A stretch of 64,000 nucleotides of DNA from Ustulina deusta (Eukaryota; Ascomycota; Sordariomycetes; Xylariales; Xylariaceae), in NCBI GenBank assembly GCA_023159155.1, contig JAJNNX010000084.1:36595-100594 (forward strand), written 5' to 3'. Of the stretch, positions 11,661 to 22,050 are shown piece after piece (within the stretch, counting starts at the first letter, position 1; each line of letters starts with the position of its first letter). The notes beneath the pieces were generated by a model that worked only from the letters and a program-made list of their open reading frames with translations, made no database searches and was not told the origin of the DNA. The position numbers and the translations under genes are program-made.

Positions 11661-12779
11661 CTTATACTAATATTTTTAAGTTTAGCTACCAAAAGTTACA
11701 AATAATTAATTTTATAGTTTTGTTTATTCTTATATATTCTACTACTAATATATTATATTTAGATTTTATTATATTTTTTTAGATAGCGGTAAGTATTTAT
11801 AGCCGGTCTTTTCTATATAATAGACCGTTTTATATTTTAATATTTTTATTAAGGTTTTTTAGCTATAGGGCATATTTAGCATTTTTTTTTCCTATTTAGC
11901 GGATTCTTTTTATAAAGTCTTAGTTTTATTATAGTACTATTAGATTATATAGCTATTTTAATATTAGTAGAACTACTACTACTATTAGAAACAATATATT
12001 TTATAAGTAAAAAAAGTGTTTTTTTTATAAGACTGTTTTTATTAGCTAGTTTTTTTTTTTTTTTTTTTAAAGCAGTATTAAGCTAGTTTAAACATAATAT
12101 TAGCTTTTTTATTAAGTTGTTTTAGTTAGTAGTTAATTATAAACTAGTATATAAATAATTGTTAGGCCTATTACGCTTATTTATAGTTAAGGACTTTTAT
12201 AGTTATAAAATATATAAAGTTTTAGTAGTTTAAATAGATTTTAATTTTATATTTAATATTTTTCAAGTATTAGCGCTAGCAATTAAAAAAGTTTATTATA
12301 GCTAGAAGCTCTTTATTATAGATTTTATAATTTATTTTTGCTAATATAAGCTTACATAAATAAAAAACAACCGGATATAGTTATTTATTTAGGTCCTTTT
12401 GCAATAGGACTGCTTTAAAAGCAAAGTTTAATATATTAGTTTTTATATATATAACTTTTTTTGGGTTAAAATATACTAAAATAGGAGCTATAATAAATTA
12501 ATATTTTAGTTTTTTAAAAGCTTTATTTATTATTTTTATTTATTTTTATTTTTTTTTGTTTTTTTTATTAGCATTTATAAAAAGTTTAATAATTGCTAAA
12601 AATTTTTTAATAAACTATTAATAAAAATTAGCAAAGCTTATAAACTGTTATAATTCTTATAAAATATTTAAAGTTTTTTATTTATTAATATAGTTTATTT
12701 TATTTAGTATTATAAAAATTCTATTAGTTCTAATAATATAGCTTAAAAATTTTACTTTTTATATTTGCTACTTATATTT

Positions 12780-13060
12780 CTAAAAAACAACTATTAGGTT
12801 ATATTATATTAGTTGTTTTAAAACTTTTTTAATTAGTTAATTGTATTTTTTTAGCGTATTAGCATAGATTAATAAGTTGTTTAAATAAACAAAAAGTCTA
12901 GCATTAATAAAGTTATAAAATATATTGTTTATTATAGCTTAAAAGGTTACTAAAGTATTTATAAGTTTTATTAGTATAACTATATATTTAAAAAAGCTAT
13001 ATTTATAACAGAATACTATTTTTTATTTGTTTTTTTTTTTAATACGTACTAAAAAAAATC
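12780..13060 (-). pseudogene. Reverse transcriptase remnant of the Gypsy element, catalytic Asp pair lost
   Basis: The minus-strand frame around 12,960-12,840 reads TFxAIINNIFYNFINARLF and then VYLNNLLIYANTL, the signature order of a Gypsy reverse transcriptase palm. The catalytic YxDD box is read as YLNN (12,876-12,887): both aspartates are replaced by asparagine, as two G-to-A transitions would cause. In-frame stops flank it. The RT motif identifies the element; the enzyme is inactive. Confidence 0.85.
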
Positions 13061-16000
13061 TAAATTTTAAGTTAATTTTAGTAAACTATTTAGCTATTAT
13101 AAAACAGGCTTATAGCTCTATAATTAATAATATTAAATATTAGACTAAGATTATTATACTATTTAAGTTTTTATAGTTAACTATAAGTTATAAAGGATTA
13201 TTTGGGTCTTTTTTGTTAATAAATATTAAAAAAACCCTATATAATAAAGTAGATTTCCAAATATGCCTAGTTTTTAATATTTTTTTTAATTATAATTTTA
13301 AAATATTTAGTTCTTGCATACTTATAATATATAATAGTCCTTATAATAATGTTTTGCTTTTTATAATATTAATAGAATAGTTCTATAACTAGTGGTTAAG
13401 TAGCTATTGCATAGCTGCTTTAGATATAATAAAAAATTTTTTTTAAAACTTTTTAAAAACTTAAGTAATAGTAGTATTGGCAGTTTTTTGCAAAATAATT
13501 ATTATAACTTTAGTTATTTTTAGGTTTAAAATAGTTTAACTTATATAATTCTTGCAATAGTACTTTAAAATAAAAATAATTTTTTAAATATTTTTAAAAA
13601 AATAAGCTAGCTAGTATTATTTTAGCTACTATTAAAAAAAATTATATTATATTTGTTGTTTATTTTATTTAGTTTAAAGCTAAGCTATATAAAATAGTCC
13701 TTTTAATATTTAAGGATTATTTTTTTTATATAATACCTGCTTGTTTTTTATATATATATAGTATTAAAAGCTATTATAAGTTATAGTTATATTCTTTTAA
13801 TAAAAAATAATTTTTATTATTATATTTAACTAAAAAATATTACTAGTATTAAGTTTCTAGTATTAAATAATATTTAAATAAAATATTTTTTATTATTGTA
13901 TAAAAATATTATATATATTATAGGGCAATATTCTGTTTTAGGTTCTAAGTTAGGTTTTTTTTTTAAGTTTATTAGTTTTTTTTTGGGTTGTTTAATTGCG
14001 CTTACTTAAAGTTTATTACTTTAGTTTAGCTTTAAAATCTTATAAAGTATAATATAAAAGCTTTTTAAAAATCTAAGTTAGATTTGTTTATTTTTATAAA
14101 TTATAATAGTAGTTTAGATATAGCTATTAAAAGTATATTTATTTTAGTTTATTTAATAAAGTTTAAAAAAAGTTATTTTTTAGTTATTTTTTTTTTAGTA
14201 GTAAAAGTTTTTTTAAATATTAGTAGCAAATCTTGTTTATTAATATTTTTTTTAGTAAAACAAATAAAAATATTATAGTTATTTTGTTTATAATACTAAT
14301 AGTTAATTTTGTTATATTTTTGCTAGTTAATAATAGTTTGATCTATTTTTTTTAGAGCTATTATTACTAAAGCTTATTACTTATTTTTAAAGTTTAGTTT
14401 AATTTTATTATTAGTTTTTTTAAGTATATTTTTTTTTAAAGATTAGTTATAGCTTAAGTTAAAGCATTTTTTTTTGCTATAGTTAAGTTAGCCTAACTTT
14501 AAAAGTTCTATTATTAAAATAAGCTTTTTTTTTTTAATATTTTAAGGTTAGTTAATATATTTTTATATATTTGGCTTACTTTTTATATAACTAAAATAAA
14601 TTTTTTATTAGTTTTTAGTAAGCTTTTTTAATAAAAATATATTAATTTAGTAATATTATTAAAAAAAGTTTTAGTTATATAATTTTAAAAAGTAGTTTTA
14701 AACTATTAAACAATTTTATTAAAGTTAAAAAGCTTTATAAAATATTAAGCTATATTTTTTTTATATTTAAAACTAGTTATTTTTTTAGAGTTCTAATATT
14801 ATTTAAAATAGTTTTTGAACTTTTTTTTTAATATATATATATAGTTAAACTATTAGTTTATAAAACTTATTTTTTTTATTTGTTTAATATGTTGCTAGTA
14901 TTAAGTTGATGCTTTGTTTATTAATAATAAATCTATTTAATTAATTTAATAATAGTTTTTAAAAAAGCTTTTTTTATATATTTTTAAGTATAATTTTATT
15001 TTTATTTATTAAGTTTAAAACTTAGCTAGGTTTTTTTTATTATAAACTAATAGTTTATTTAAGTATACTAGATTAATTATAATAAAAAAAACTAAATAAA
15101 CAAAGTGTTTAAAAGCTTAGATTAGCTAATTGTTAGATTATAATTTGTTATTATTACTATTATTAGTCCTTTAAAGATTTTATAAAAAAAAAAGCAGTAG
15201 TTTTTATAAAAGCTCTAGTAAGCTATTATTATTATTATTATTTAAATTTTTTAGGTCCGGGTTAAAAGTTTTAAATAAACAACAAAATAATATAGCTTTT
15301 TTATTTCTATTAAATATAAAAAATCTAGCATATATAAAATTAAATTATATATAGGCTTTTTTAGTTATTTAGCAGGCTTAAGCTTTTTACAAAATTTTAT
15401 TAGTTAATATTTTTTTTATTTAAGTTTTTAAACTAAAGTACTTAAATAAGGGCTTTTATAATAAAAAAAAATTTAGTTAGCTAATAAAAAAAATAAATAT
15501 AGGTTTAAAAGCTATATATTTTTTAATAAATTTTAAAATAAAGTTTATATTTATTTTATAGTTAGCTGCTAGTTAAGTATTAAATTTGTTTAAAGTAGCC
15601 CAGGTATATATTTAGAAATTTTTAATTTATTTTTAGGTAGCTTTGTTATAGATAGGATTAAAATATTTTTAAGCAAATAGATTATTAATTTAGTTTTTTA
15701 TTATTATTATTTATAATATTATTTTTTTTTAGAACTTTTTATATTATTAGTAACTTTTCTAAAATATTTTTAAAGCTTATTATTATTATAAAGTTATTTT
15801 TTTAAGTTTAATAATAGCTTTTTATTAAATAGAAATATTTTAAGCAAACTTAGCAATAGTTTTTTATATTTTTTTAAAAAATATAAAGCTAGATTATTTT
15901 ATTTATTATGAAAACTATTTAATTTGTTTTATAAATATCGCAATTTTTGCTTAATATATTTATATTACTATATTATAAAAATTATATATAATTTTATATT

Positions 16001-16847
16001 ATTTTTTGATTTTTTTTTAGTTTTAGTAATAAAAAGCTTTAATATTATTAATAAAAATATTAATTATTATATAAAAATTATTTATTTGCTAATATAACTT
16101 TATAAGCTAGTTTAGTAAATTAGTAATAATAATATTAGTTTTAATTAGTTTAATTTAATTTTTTATAATAATATTATATTTTTAGAAGTTATATAAAATA
16201 ATAGTACTAATATAATTAATTAATAGATCTAATATATTAAGCTTAGTTTTTAAAGCATAAAGTTTAACTAGAAAACAAAAAATTAATTATAGATAGAAAT
16301 ATTATTATAAAAATAATATATTTTATATATTATAGTTTAGCTGCTTATAAACTACTAGTTTATTAATCGATCTAAGTATTTTTTTAAATAGTAATAAAAA
16401 AGATATTCTAAGCGTAAATAAAAAAAAAACAAAAAGTAATGTTTTTAGAAAGTTTTAATAAAAAAAGGCAAAAAAATTAAGTAAAAAAACTACCAGAAAC
16501 TATATTTTACTAAGCATAAGAGATAATTTTTTTGCTGCTAGTAATACTAAACTGCTTTAAGCTAATTTGTTTTAAAGGTTTGGTTATAGTTTAGCACTTT
16601 CTGGGTTATTTTTGTTTAAGATTTTGTTTAAGTTTTTTCTTTTGTTTAAATTTTTGTTTAAAATTTTGTTTAAATCTTTTTTTTCCGGTTTAAAAAAAAT
16701 ACCGCTAGTAATAACTATAATATAAAATAATAATTAAGGTATAAAAAATATTTTTAAAGCTAGTGGGCTATTATTAGCAATAAGTATAAACTGAGCTAAG
16801 GTAGTTATAAAGTTATAAAGGTTTTTTTAAATAAATAAAAAATTATT

Positions 16848-17165
16848 TGTAATAAAGGTATATATTATAAGCTTAGAACTTAGTTATATTTAGCTAATAA
16901 TTTTTTAAAAGTTTTAAAATCTATAGCTCCTTTCTCAAATGTTTAAACTTAGAATTCTTATAGCTTATTTATGCCCGTTCGCCATTAGGCTATTTAGAAT
17001 ATATTCTATAACTCTATTAACACAAAGGATTGTTAGGTCTCCTTGCATATATATATAGTCTGTATGACCTCTAGTCCTTCTAATAAAGGCTTATCTGTTC
17101 CCCTGTAGGCCTGCATATTGTACCAACAGCATAGCTAGCGGCTTGGCATATCGATCCGTGTGATA
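16848..17165 (-). repeat. LTR of the Gypsy element, 5' LTR in element orientation
   Basis: Direct repeat of 10113-10430, of identical length. Its left half is strongly A+T-bleached, while its right half (after about 17,030) keeps normal C and G, for example TGTACCAACAGCATAGCTAGCGG. This mirrors the other LTR, whose outer half is likewise the better preserved one. Confidence 0.9.
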
Positions 17166-17170
17166 TTTAT
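17166..17170. repeat. 5-bp target-site duplication, right copy (TTTAT)
   Basis: This matches 10108-10112 and directly follows the last base of the right LTR. Confidence 0.75.
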
Positions 17171-18043
17171 GACCAGAAAAACAGCGTCTGCAACGGGCTC
17201 GCGGTACAGTTTCACATCAAGCTAGGAGGTTATAACACGATTATATTGTCTATAAGGTGGTAGTTGAGCGCCACAGCTTACAACGCTGCAAAACCTGTTT
17301 TGCCAACCAAGTCATTCTGTAATTAGACGCATGAATCATTCGTTTTTACGAACAATGCCTGGTAAGTATTTGTGCAATATTACGTGTTCACGGTTGCCGT
17401 GACTAGGCTAACAAGATTCTAGTACAGGAAGGCAACAGGTCTGAAACAAGGACTGTATGCACCATCTTACTCGAAAATTGAAGATGCAACTCCATGCAGG
17501 CCATAGGGAGCTGCACACGACAGCTTCTTGCATGCTATTCGTCGGTAAAACCGCAATTGTTGTATGTAGCCGAACAGTAGTAGAACAACCTGATTATATT
17601 TAACTCATACTTGGGCTACAATTAGGAGTTAAGCAGAATCGGCAAGCGCTTCAAGCGCTGCAAGCGCCAATGTTTTGGTGGGGTAGAGGCTAGAAGCCTT
17701 GTATATTCGACACATTGAATTTGCTCGAGTCAACAATTCCGGTTCTCTGCGGGCAAAGTCTGTTGTAAGTTAAAATGTTAGGTATAATGTTGTAGGGGAG
17801 TAGAAGATACCCCTACGGCGAATACAGTGAAAGATGTTGAAGTGGTGTGAGTGGATCACAGGGGCTTAACACATGCATGAGCCACTTGGTGGCTTTACTC
17901 GTATGGGAGATAAACACTAATTATATTTCATGACATTTTTGGAAGGGGGCATCCACAACATAGCAACAACTGCGACCGAATTCATATTTCTTATTTCATA
18001 CACTTGGTCAATTGGTTCCCTAAGAGAATAGAGTGATTACTAT

Positions 18044-18085
18044 GCTAGGAAGTGTAGGTTCGGCCTATCTCCTAGCGTAGGGGCG
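18044..18085 (+). repeat. Dispersed repeat A, copy 1
   Basis: The core CTAGGAAGTGTAGG followed by GGCCTATCTCCTAG is repeated with few changes at 22010-22050. A weaker likeness continues for about 80 bases (CCCACTTCA in one, TCCACTTCATT in the other). It may be the inside of a decayed LTR. Confidence 0.5.
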
Positions 18086-18248
18086 CTGTCATGTCTCCAT
18101 GAGTTGTCAACAGCTATTTACAGTTGCCCACTTCAATGTAGATAGATACAGCCCCGAATACTCCAGCTAGTCAAAGAGGGCTCGGGAATCAACGATATTG
18201 AGCCCTTACCCATACACTTCTACCTAGAGAGACCCACCTACAACCTAA

Positions 18249-18312
18249 CTTGTCGCGGAGCGCCATATATACCCTTAATTCTCTCACGGAACTAACGGCG
18301 TCGTTTTTCCGT
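18249..18312 (+). repeat. Dispersed repeat B, copy 1
   Basis: CTTGTCGCGGAGCGCC, ATATATACC, TTAAT and GGCGTCGTTTTT occur in the same order and spacing at 24707-24778. The mixture of a G+C-rich start and a TATA-like centre could be a promoter fragment or the end of a small transposon. Confidence 0.5.
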
Positions 18313-18443
18313 CAAACAACTTCACCAAACCCCCTGACATGGAATCCCGAAAGGAGAAAAACATTGATACTTGAATAACGTTATTTGAGTATTCGCTTCT
18401 AGATCTGGATTTCCCCGCATTCCAGCCACTTACGAAACTTCAG

Positions 18444-20213
18444 CTATACATATGAAGGAAGAGCACGATCGGAGCTAACGATAGCTTTCATCAAACTCAG
18501 ATAGTTCAGGATTGGTTCACTGTCCGCGTGAAGATCTTGTTGTATCCAGAATGACTGAACCTGCGCTCGAAAAAGCTTCATGCTGCGCACATACCCATGT
18601 TTCTCTGTTCTGTCGATCAGGTTCAAAATGGCCGCTCTTTGCTCATCTGTGCGCGCCTCGCCTGCGATAATCAACAGGGGGAAGAAGTGGCGGCAGTAAC
18701 AGTGCTGAACAGGCCCGGCGAATGCGTTGTCTATCAGAGAATTCAGATCCACGGGCGGCTTTAGTGGATCCTGTGAAGCACGAGCGAGATAAACTCGAGT
18801 TGATATTCGGTATAACTGCGCAGTGAATTCAACATCGTCGGTCGGGTCATCTAGCACTGAAATAGAGGGTAAGAATGGCAGGTTATCAACCTTCCACTCA
18901 AGAGCTCTGAGACGATCTTTATACTCTATCTCCTGGCTTCTGGGATCACTTGGGTCGAGTAACACTTCGCATATCTCGGAAAGTACGTCCAAGATTGCGT
19001 GAGGACGGTTCTGGAAGAGCGACGCCTATGCTCCGAAATCAGCATGCACTAGCATAGGGTTTATTGATAGACATACTGCCCTCTCTTCTACCAATGGCGA
19101 AGACTGACTAATTCCATGAACGTGGTTAATCGCTGTATCTGTGACTTTAGCAGCCAGATACTTGTGCCCCCAGTGATACCGCGTAAATCGAGACATTGAA
19201 TCGTGGAAGTAGACCCAGTCGAGAAGATCACCATAGTCTATATTACTATTCGATTGATTTCCCAGTCGAGCACGTTGCACGATTTCCGTGGCTCCTCGAA
19301 TATACCAGAGCCACTCACCATAATTTTCCGATGGCACTAGGATCTGTGCATGAATTATAAGCCTCAATTGTTTTAAGTTGCCCAGGCACGCTCGCGTTAA
19401 CTCACTTCGAAGGCACATAGGATCATACAAGCCGCGACATGTTGAGCAGCCTCGACCGATCCTTGGGCAGCCTCTTTCGCAGAAGCGGAGAGGGCCGTGA
19501 GCGCGGTAACCTTAAACAACATGGTTTCGCGATGAATTCCACCGCGATGGAGAGATGAGAAGGCAAGCAGCGCATAAAACAGAGCGCGCCTTGACACCGT
19601 ATCATGAGTGAAGATCATCTGTATGATCACATCGCGAAGGTGCGCTGTGGCTGGACTAAACGTCGCTAGCGAGCTGTGAGCAGCTTCGCGGACTGAAGGT
19701 GCGTATTATATGAGCTGGCTGTTGATGATTCCAAAACGTATGAGGGGGTATACATACAATAGCTTAGCAGTTCCATGTGCGTTACTTCTAACTGGGGATT
19801 TCTTGATAGCTTCGGACTCGGTAGAGCTGAGCTTGGGGGTTTGGCGGCACCTGGCAAGGATAGATATCGATACAATTCAATATCGTGTGAAGTTGTGTTG
19901 ATGAGCAGATTGCCGTCCCGATATCGCATCTGTGTCCGCGTGCTGGTTGTCGGCAAATTTGCTCTAATTGCACGCCTCCTGTCGTTGTCCCTTGGCCACG
20001 ACAGGCGGAGTCCGTATCCTTCGCATTCTCGCTGAGCTGAAGCACACCTCTGGCAAGTGGGCGCGCCCTGGTCGCATTTGACCTTTCGAGCTGGAGGCGC
20101 GTCATTAGACGGATTGCTCAGGCCAGACCCTCGAGGCGGCACAATTACTAACCTTTACACGTCCAACATCCCCGCCTCGATTTCGTGGTCGGGTTAGATG
20201 ACACCGCCGGCAT
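18444..20213 (-). CDS. Zn2Cys6 fungal transcription factor
   Basis: Five exons: 20213-20153, 20090-19758, 19692-19406, 19343-19050 and 19010-18444, totalling 1,542 nt (513 residues). The first intron sits inside the binuclear zinc cluster. Joined, it gives RRGCWTCKARKVKCDQ, followed by PTCQRCASAQRECEGY, so all six cysteines are present near residues 16-43. The rest is helical and resembles the C-terminal regulatory region of fungal Zn2Cys6 regulators (LLAFSSLHRGG, then YHWGHKYLAAKV, then DLNSLIDNAF). The last intron, 39 nt, is very short and is my least certain junction. The gene is transcribed away from an NmrA-like gene 667 bp away, an arrangement common for pathway-specific regulators. Target genes are unknown. 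No damage is seen. Confidence 0.85.
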
Positions 20214-20880
20214 CGAGTTTAGACCGCGCTGCTGACAATTGGCATGCGTAAAAGTAGATGATGGAAACTTGGAAGGCCCGAAGTCCGGAGTTTTAAGTCA
20301 ATGAAGCCTTAAACCCGAGGTTCAATAGCGATGAGAAGTCATGTTGAGCTAGTGAAATCGGATAAAGTTGCTGGGGATGGAGTTCCTTTTTATTCACGAT
20401 TACCTGAGTTACTAATAATACATGTTAGCTGACATGGTGATCCTTCATTGGCGGGTCCACTCGAGACAACTTTTTCCGACGGAGCATTTGTCAGCTCATT
20501 TTAGTACGGCACAGACGACCACAACACCATGAATAAGCTCTCAGATGTCGCACGACACCATAATATCTCCCAAGAAATCGCTATGGCTCACAAATCAGGA
20601 AGTATGGCCTGCAAAAGCCCAGCCCATGCGCTCACTTGGGTGAGCGGCAAACTCCAGCTGACGGACCTAAGAGTTCTTGGCATTGAATGAAGCCTTCACT
20701 GCCATCGAGGCGCAACAGGCTGCTACTTGTGCCGCCTATAAATATGGCCGTGTGCTTGTCCAAGATTTCTGGATTCCTCAACTCAATTCATCGCCCTCGT
20801 CCTCGTACTAAAAGCTCCTTTACCTACTTCAAACCCGATCTTACACCGTATTCTTGTTCTCTCAGAAGAGACACTCCATA
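20214..20880. promoter_or_regulatory. Shared divergent promoter region of regulator and NmrA-like gene
   Basis: The 667 bases between two divergent start codons. A TATA box (CTATAAATA) lies at 20736-20744, about 140 bases before the NmrA-like start. I could not identify a specific Zn2Cys6 operator (CGG repeats) with confidence. Confidence 0.5.
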
Positions 20881-21795
20881 ATGGCCACCTACCTAATCAC
20901 TCAAGCAACTGGCCAACAAGCGCAGTGGACCATCAAGCATCTTCTTGCTGCCGGAGCAAAGGTCCATGCAATCGTGCGTGACCCTTCGAAGATTCCTGAC
21001 GTTCTGAAGCGTCCAGGCGTGACGGTCTTCAAAGGAGAAAGCGCCAACTTCGATGACGTTTTTCAAGCAGCACAAGGTTGCCAAGCGGTCTACTTGAACA
21101 CTTTCCCTATCCCTGGCTTGGAAACTCAGCAAGCTAAGACCATCGTCGAGGCGTCCAGGAAAGCAGGGCTCAAGAGTGTAGTTGCATGCACGACCACGTG
21201 CACGGGAAACAAGGACCTGTGGGACGATGCTATCACCGAAGAATGCTATCTACGCGATTATTATATCTCCAAGGCTGCAGTTGAAGATATTGTGCGCAGT
21301 GCCGACTTCGACGCCTGGACTATCCTCCGGCCGGCATTCCTCCATGTCGACTACATGTCGCCTAATGCATACGAAAACTTCCCACGCCTCCTGACACACA
21401 GAGAGTTGGATCATTGCTTTAATTATGGCGCACGCATGGCCCAAACGGATGCTAGCGATGTTGGGAAGTACGCTGCGGCGGCCTTACAGAATCCGGCGAA
21501 ATTCGGAAGCCAGGCGATTGAGCTTGCCAATGAAAATTTGACTATCGAGGAAGTTCGCGACATCCTTGTGCGAGTCAGTGGTAGAGATGTGACGACGAAA
21601 AAGTTGTCACCGGAAGACGGGGAGCCTGTCAGAGGTCAGTTCTTCCAGAAGTGGGTGAACTTCAAGGATGTTAGCCCTGTTTTGGCGGCTGCGCAGGAAG
21701 CGCAGGCTAAGTTTGGTATCCCTTTCACTTCGCTTGAGGAAGCTCTCCAGAGGGAGAAGACTCATCTCCTAGAAAGCTTGCCAGTCAAGGCTTAG
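20881..21795 (+). CDS. NmrA-like NAD(P)-binding protein (atypical short-chain dehydrogenase)
   Basis: A single exon of 304 residues starts at the ATG at 20881. The N-terminus, MATYLITQATGQQAQWTIKH, is a Rossmann beta-alpha-beta unit whose glycine motif is reduced (ATGQQAQ in place of GxxGxxG). VHAIVRDPSK at the end of the second strand is typical of NADP-binding NmrA-like proteins. YYISKAAVEDIVRSADFDAWTILRP is the family's substrate-side segment, containing a YxxxK pair. Relatives include redox-sensing regulators and isoflavone reductase-like enzymes. The weak glycine motif makes tight cofactor binding uncertain. The neighbour regulator is divergently transcribed and may control it. The frame is intact. 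Confidence 0.85.
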   Translation: MATYLITQATGQQAQWTIKHLLAAGAKVHAIVRDPSKIPDVLKRPGVTVFKGESANFDDVFQAAQGCQAVYLNTFPIPGLETQQAKTIVEASRKAGLKSVVACTTTCTGNKDLWDDAITEECYLRDYYISKAAVEDIVRSADFDAWTILRPAFLHVDYMSPNAYENFPRLLTHRELDHCFNYGARMAQTDASDVGKYAAAALQNPAKFGSQAIELANENLTIEEVRDILVRVSGRDVTTKKLSPEDGEPVRGQFFQKWVNFKDVSPVLAAAQEAQAKFGIPFTSLEEALQREKTHLLESLPVKA

Positions 21796-22009
21796 TGACG
21801 TAGGGTGGGTGGAATATGAAGTGGCTGGTTAAGGACTTGTGCAGCGACCTTGTGGCTATACAAGTAAGGCATCAGTTAACACCGCCAATCCGGCGAGTCT
21901 CCTAGCATTAGATTAGACAACACACTCCTTTCAGCTAGTTATTGCGTTAAATTCAGTTTCATTCTTTCATGGTCGTCTAGTTCCCGAATAAAAGAGTTAG
22001 GTGTTTATT

Positions 22010-22050
22010 CTAGGAAGGGTAGGTACAGCCTATCTCCTCGTCTCGGGGCA
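22010..22050 (+). repeat. Dispersed repeat A, copy 2
   Basis: CTAGGAAGGGTAGGT and GCCTATCTCCTCG match 18044-18085. The downstream CCTATATAACTGAG may be the old TATA region of an LTR. Confidence 0.5.

Larger units (their letters stand above)
10113..17165 (-). mobile_element. Complete Ty3/Gypsy LTR retrotransposon, heavily RIP-mutated
   Basis: A 7,053-bp element is bounded by two direct repeats of exactly 318 bp and a TTTAT target duplication. The interior is extremely A+T-rich. C remains mostly in CT, and CA/TG and CG dinucleotides are scarce, which is the pattern left by RIP (C-to-T, preferentially at CpA, on both strands). Reading the minus strand, reverse transcriptase remains lie at about 12,780-13,060 and integrase remains at about 11,520-11,650. 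The order RT then integrase makes it Ty3/Gypsy rather than Copia, and gives minus orientation. The A-rich minus-strand run just inside the left LTR (10431-10447) sits where the polypurine tract belongs. No frame remains open, so the copy is dead and cannot supply its own enzymes. Confidence 0.92.
17171..18443. other. Gene-free stretch with dispersed repeat fragments
   Basis: No coding frame is supported. Two short segments recur elsewhere in the window: 18044-18085 resembles 22010-22050, and 18249-18312 resembles 24707-24778. Both could be remains of LTRs or other old elements. Confidence 0.5.

Noticed and set aside
14084..14278. 64-codon frame inside the A+T-rich element
   Set aside because: Chance frame in RIP-mutated DNA; the element is read from the other strand and the product is low-complexity Ile/Leu/Phe/Lys.
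10113..17165. Centromere or other A+T-rich chromosomal structure
   Set aside because: Equal-length LTRs, target duplication and RT/integrase remnants show a single retrotransposon.
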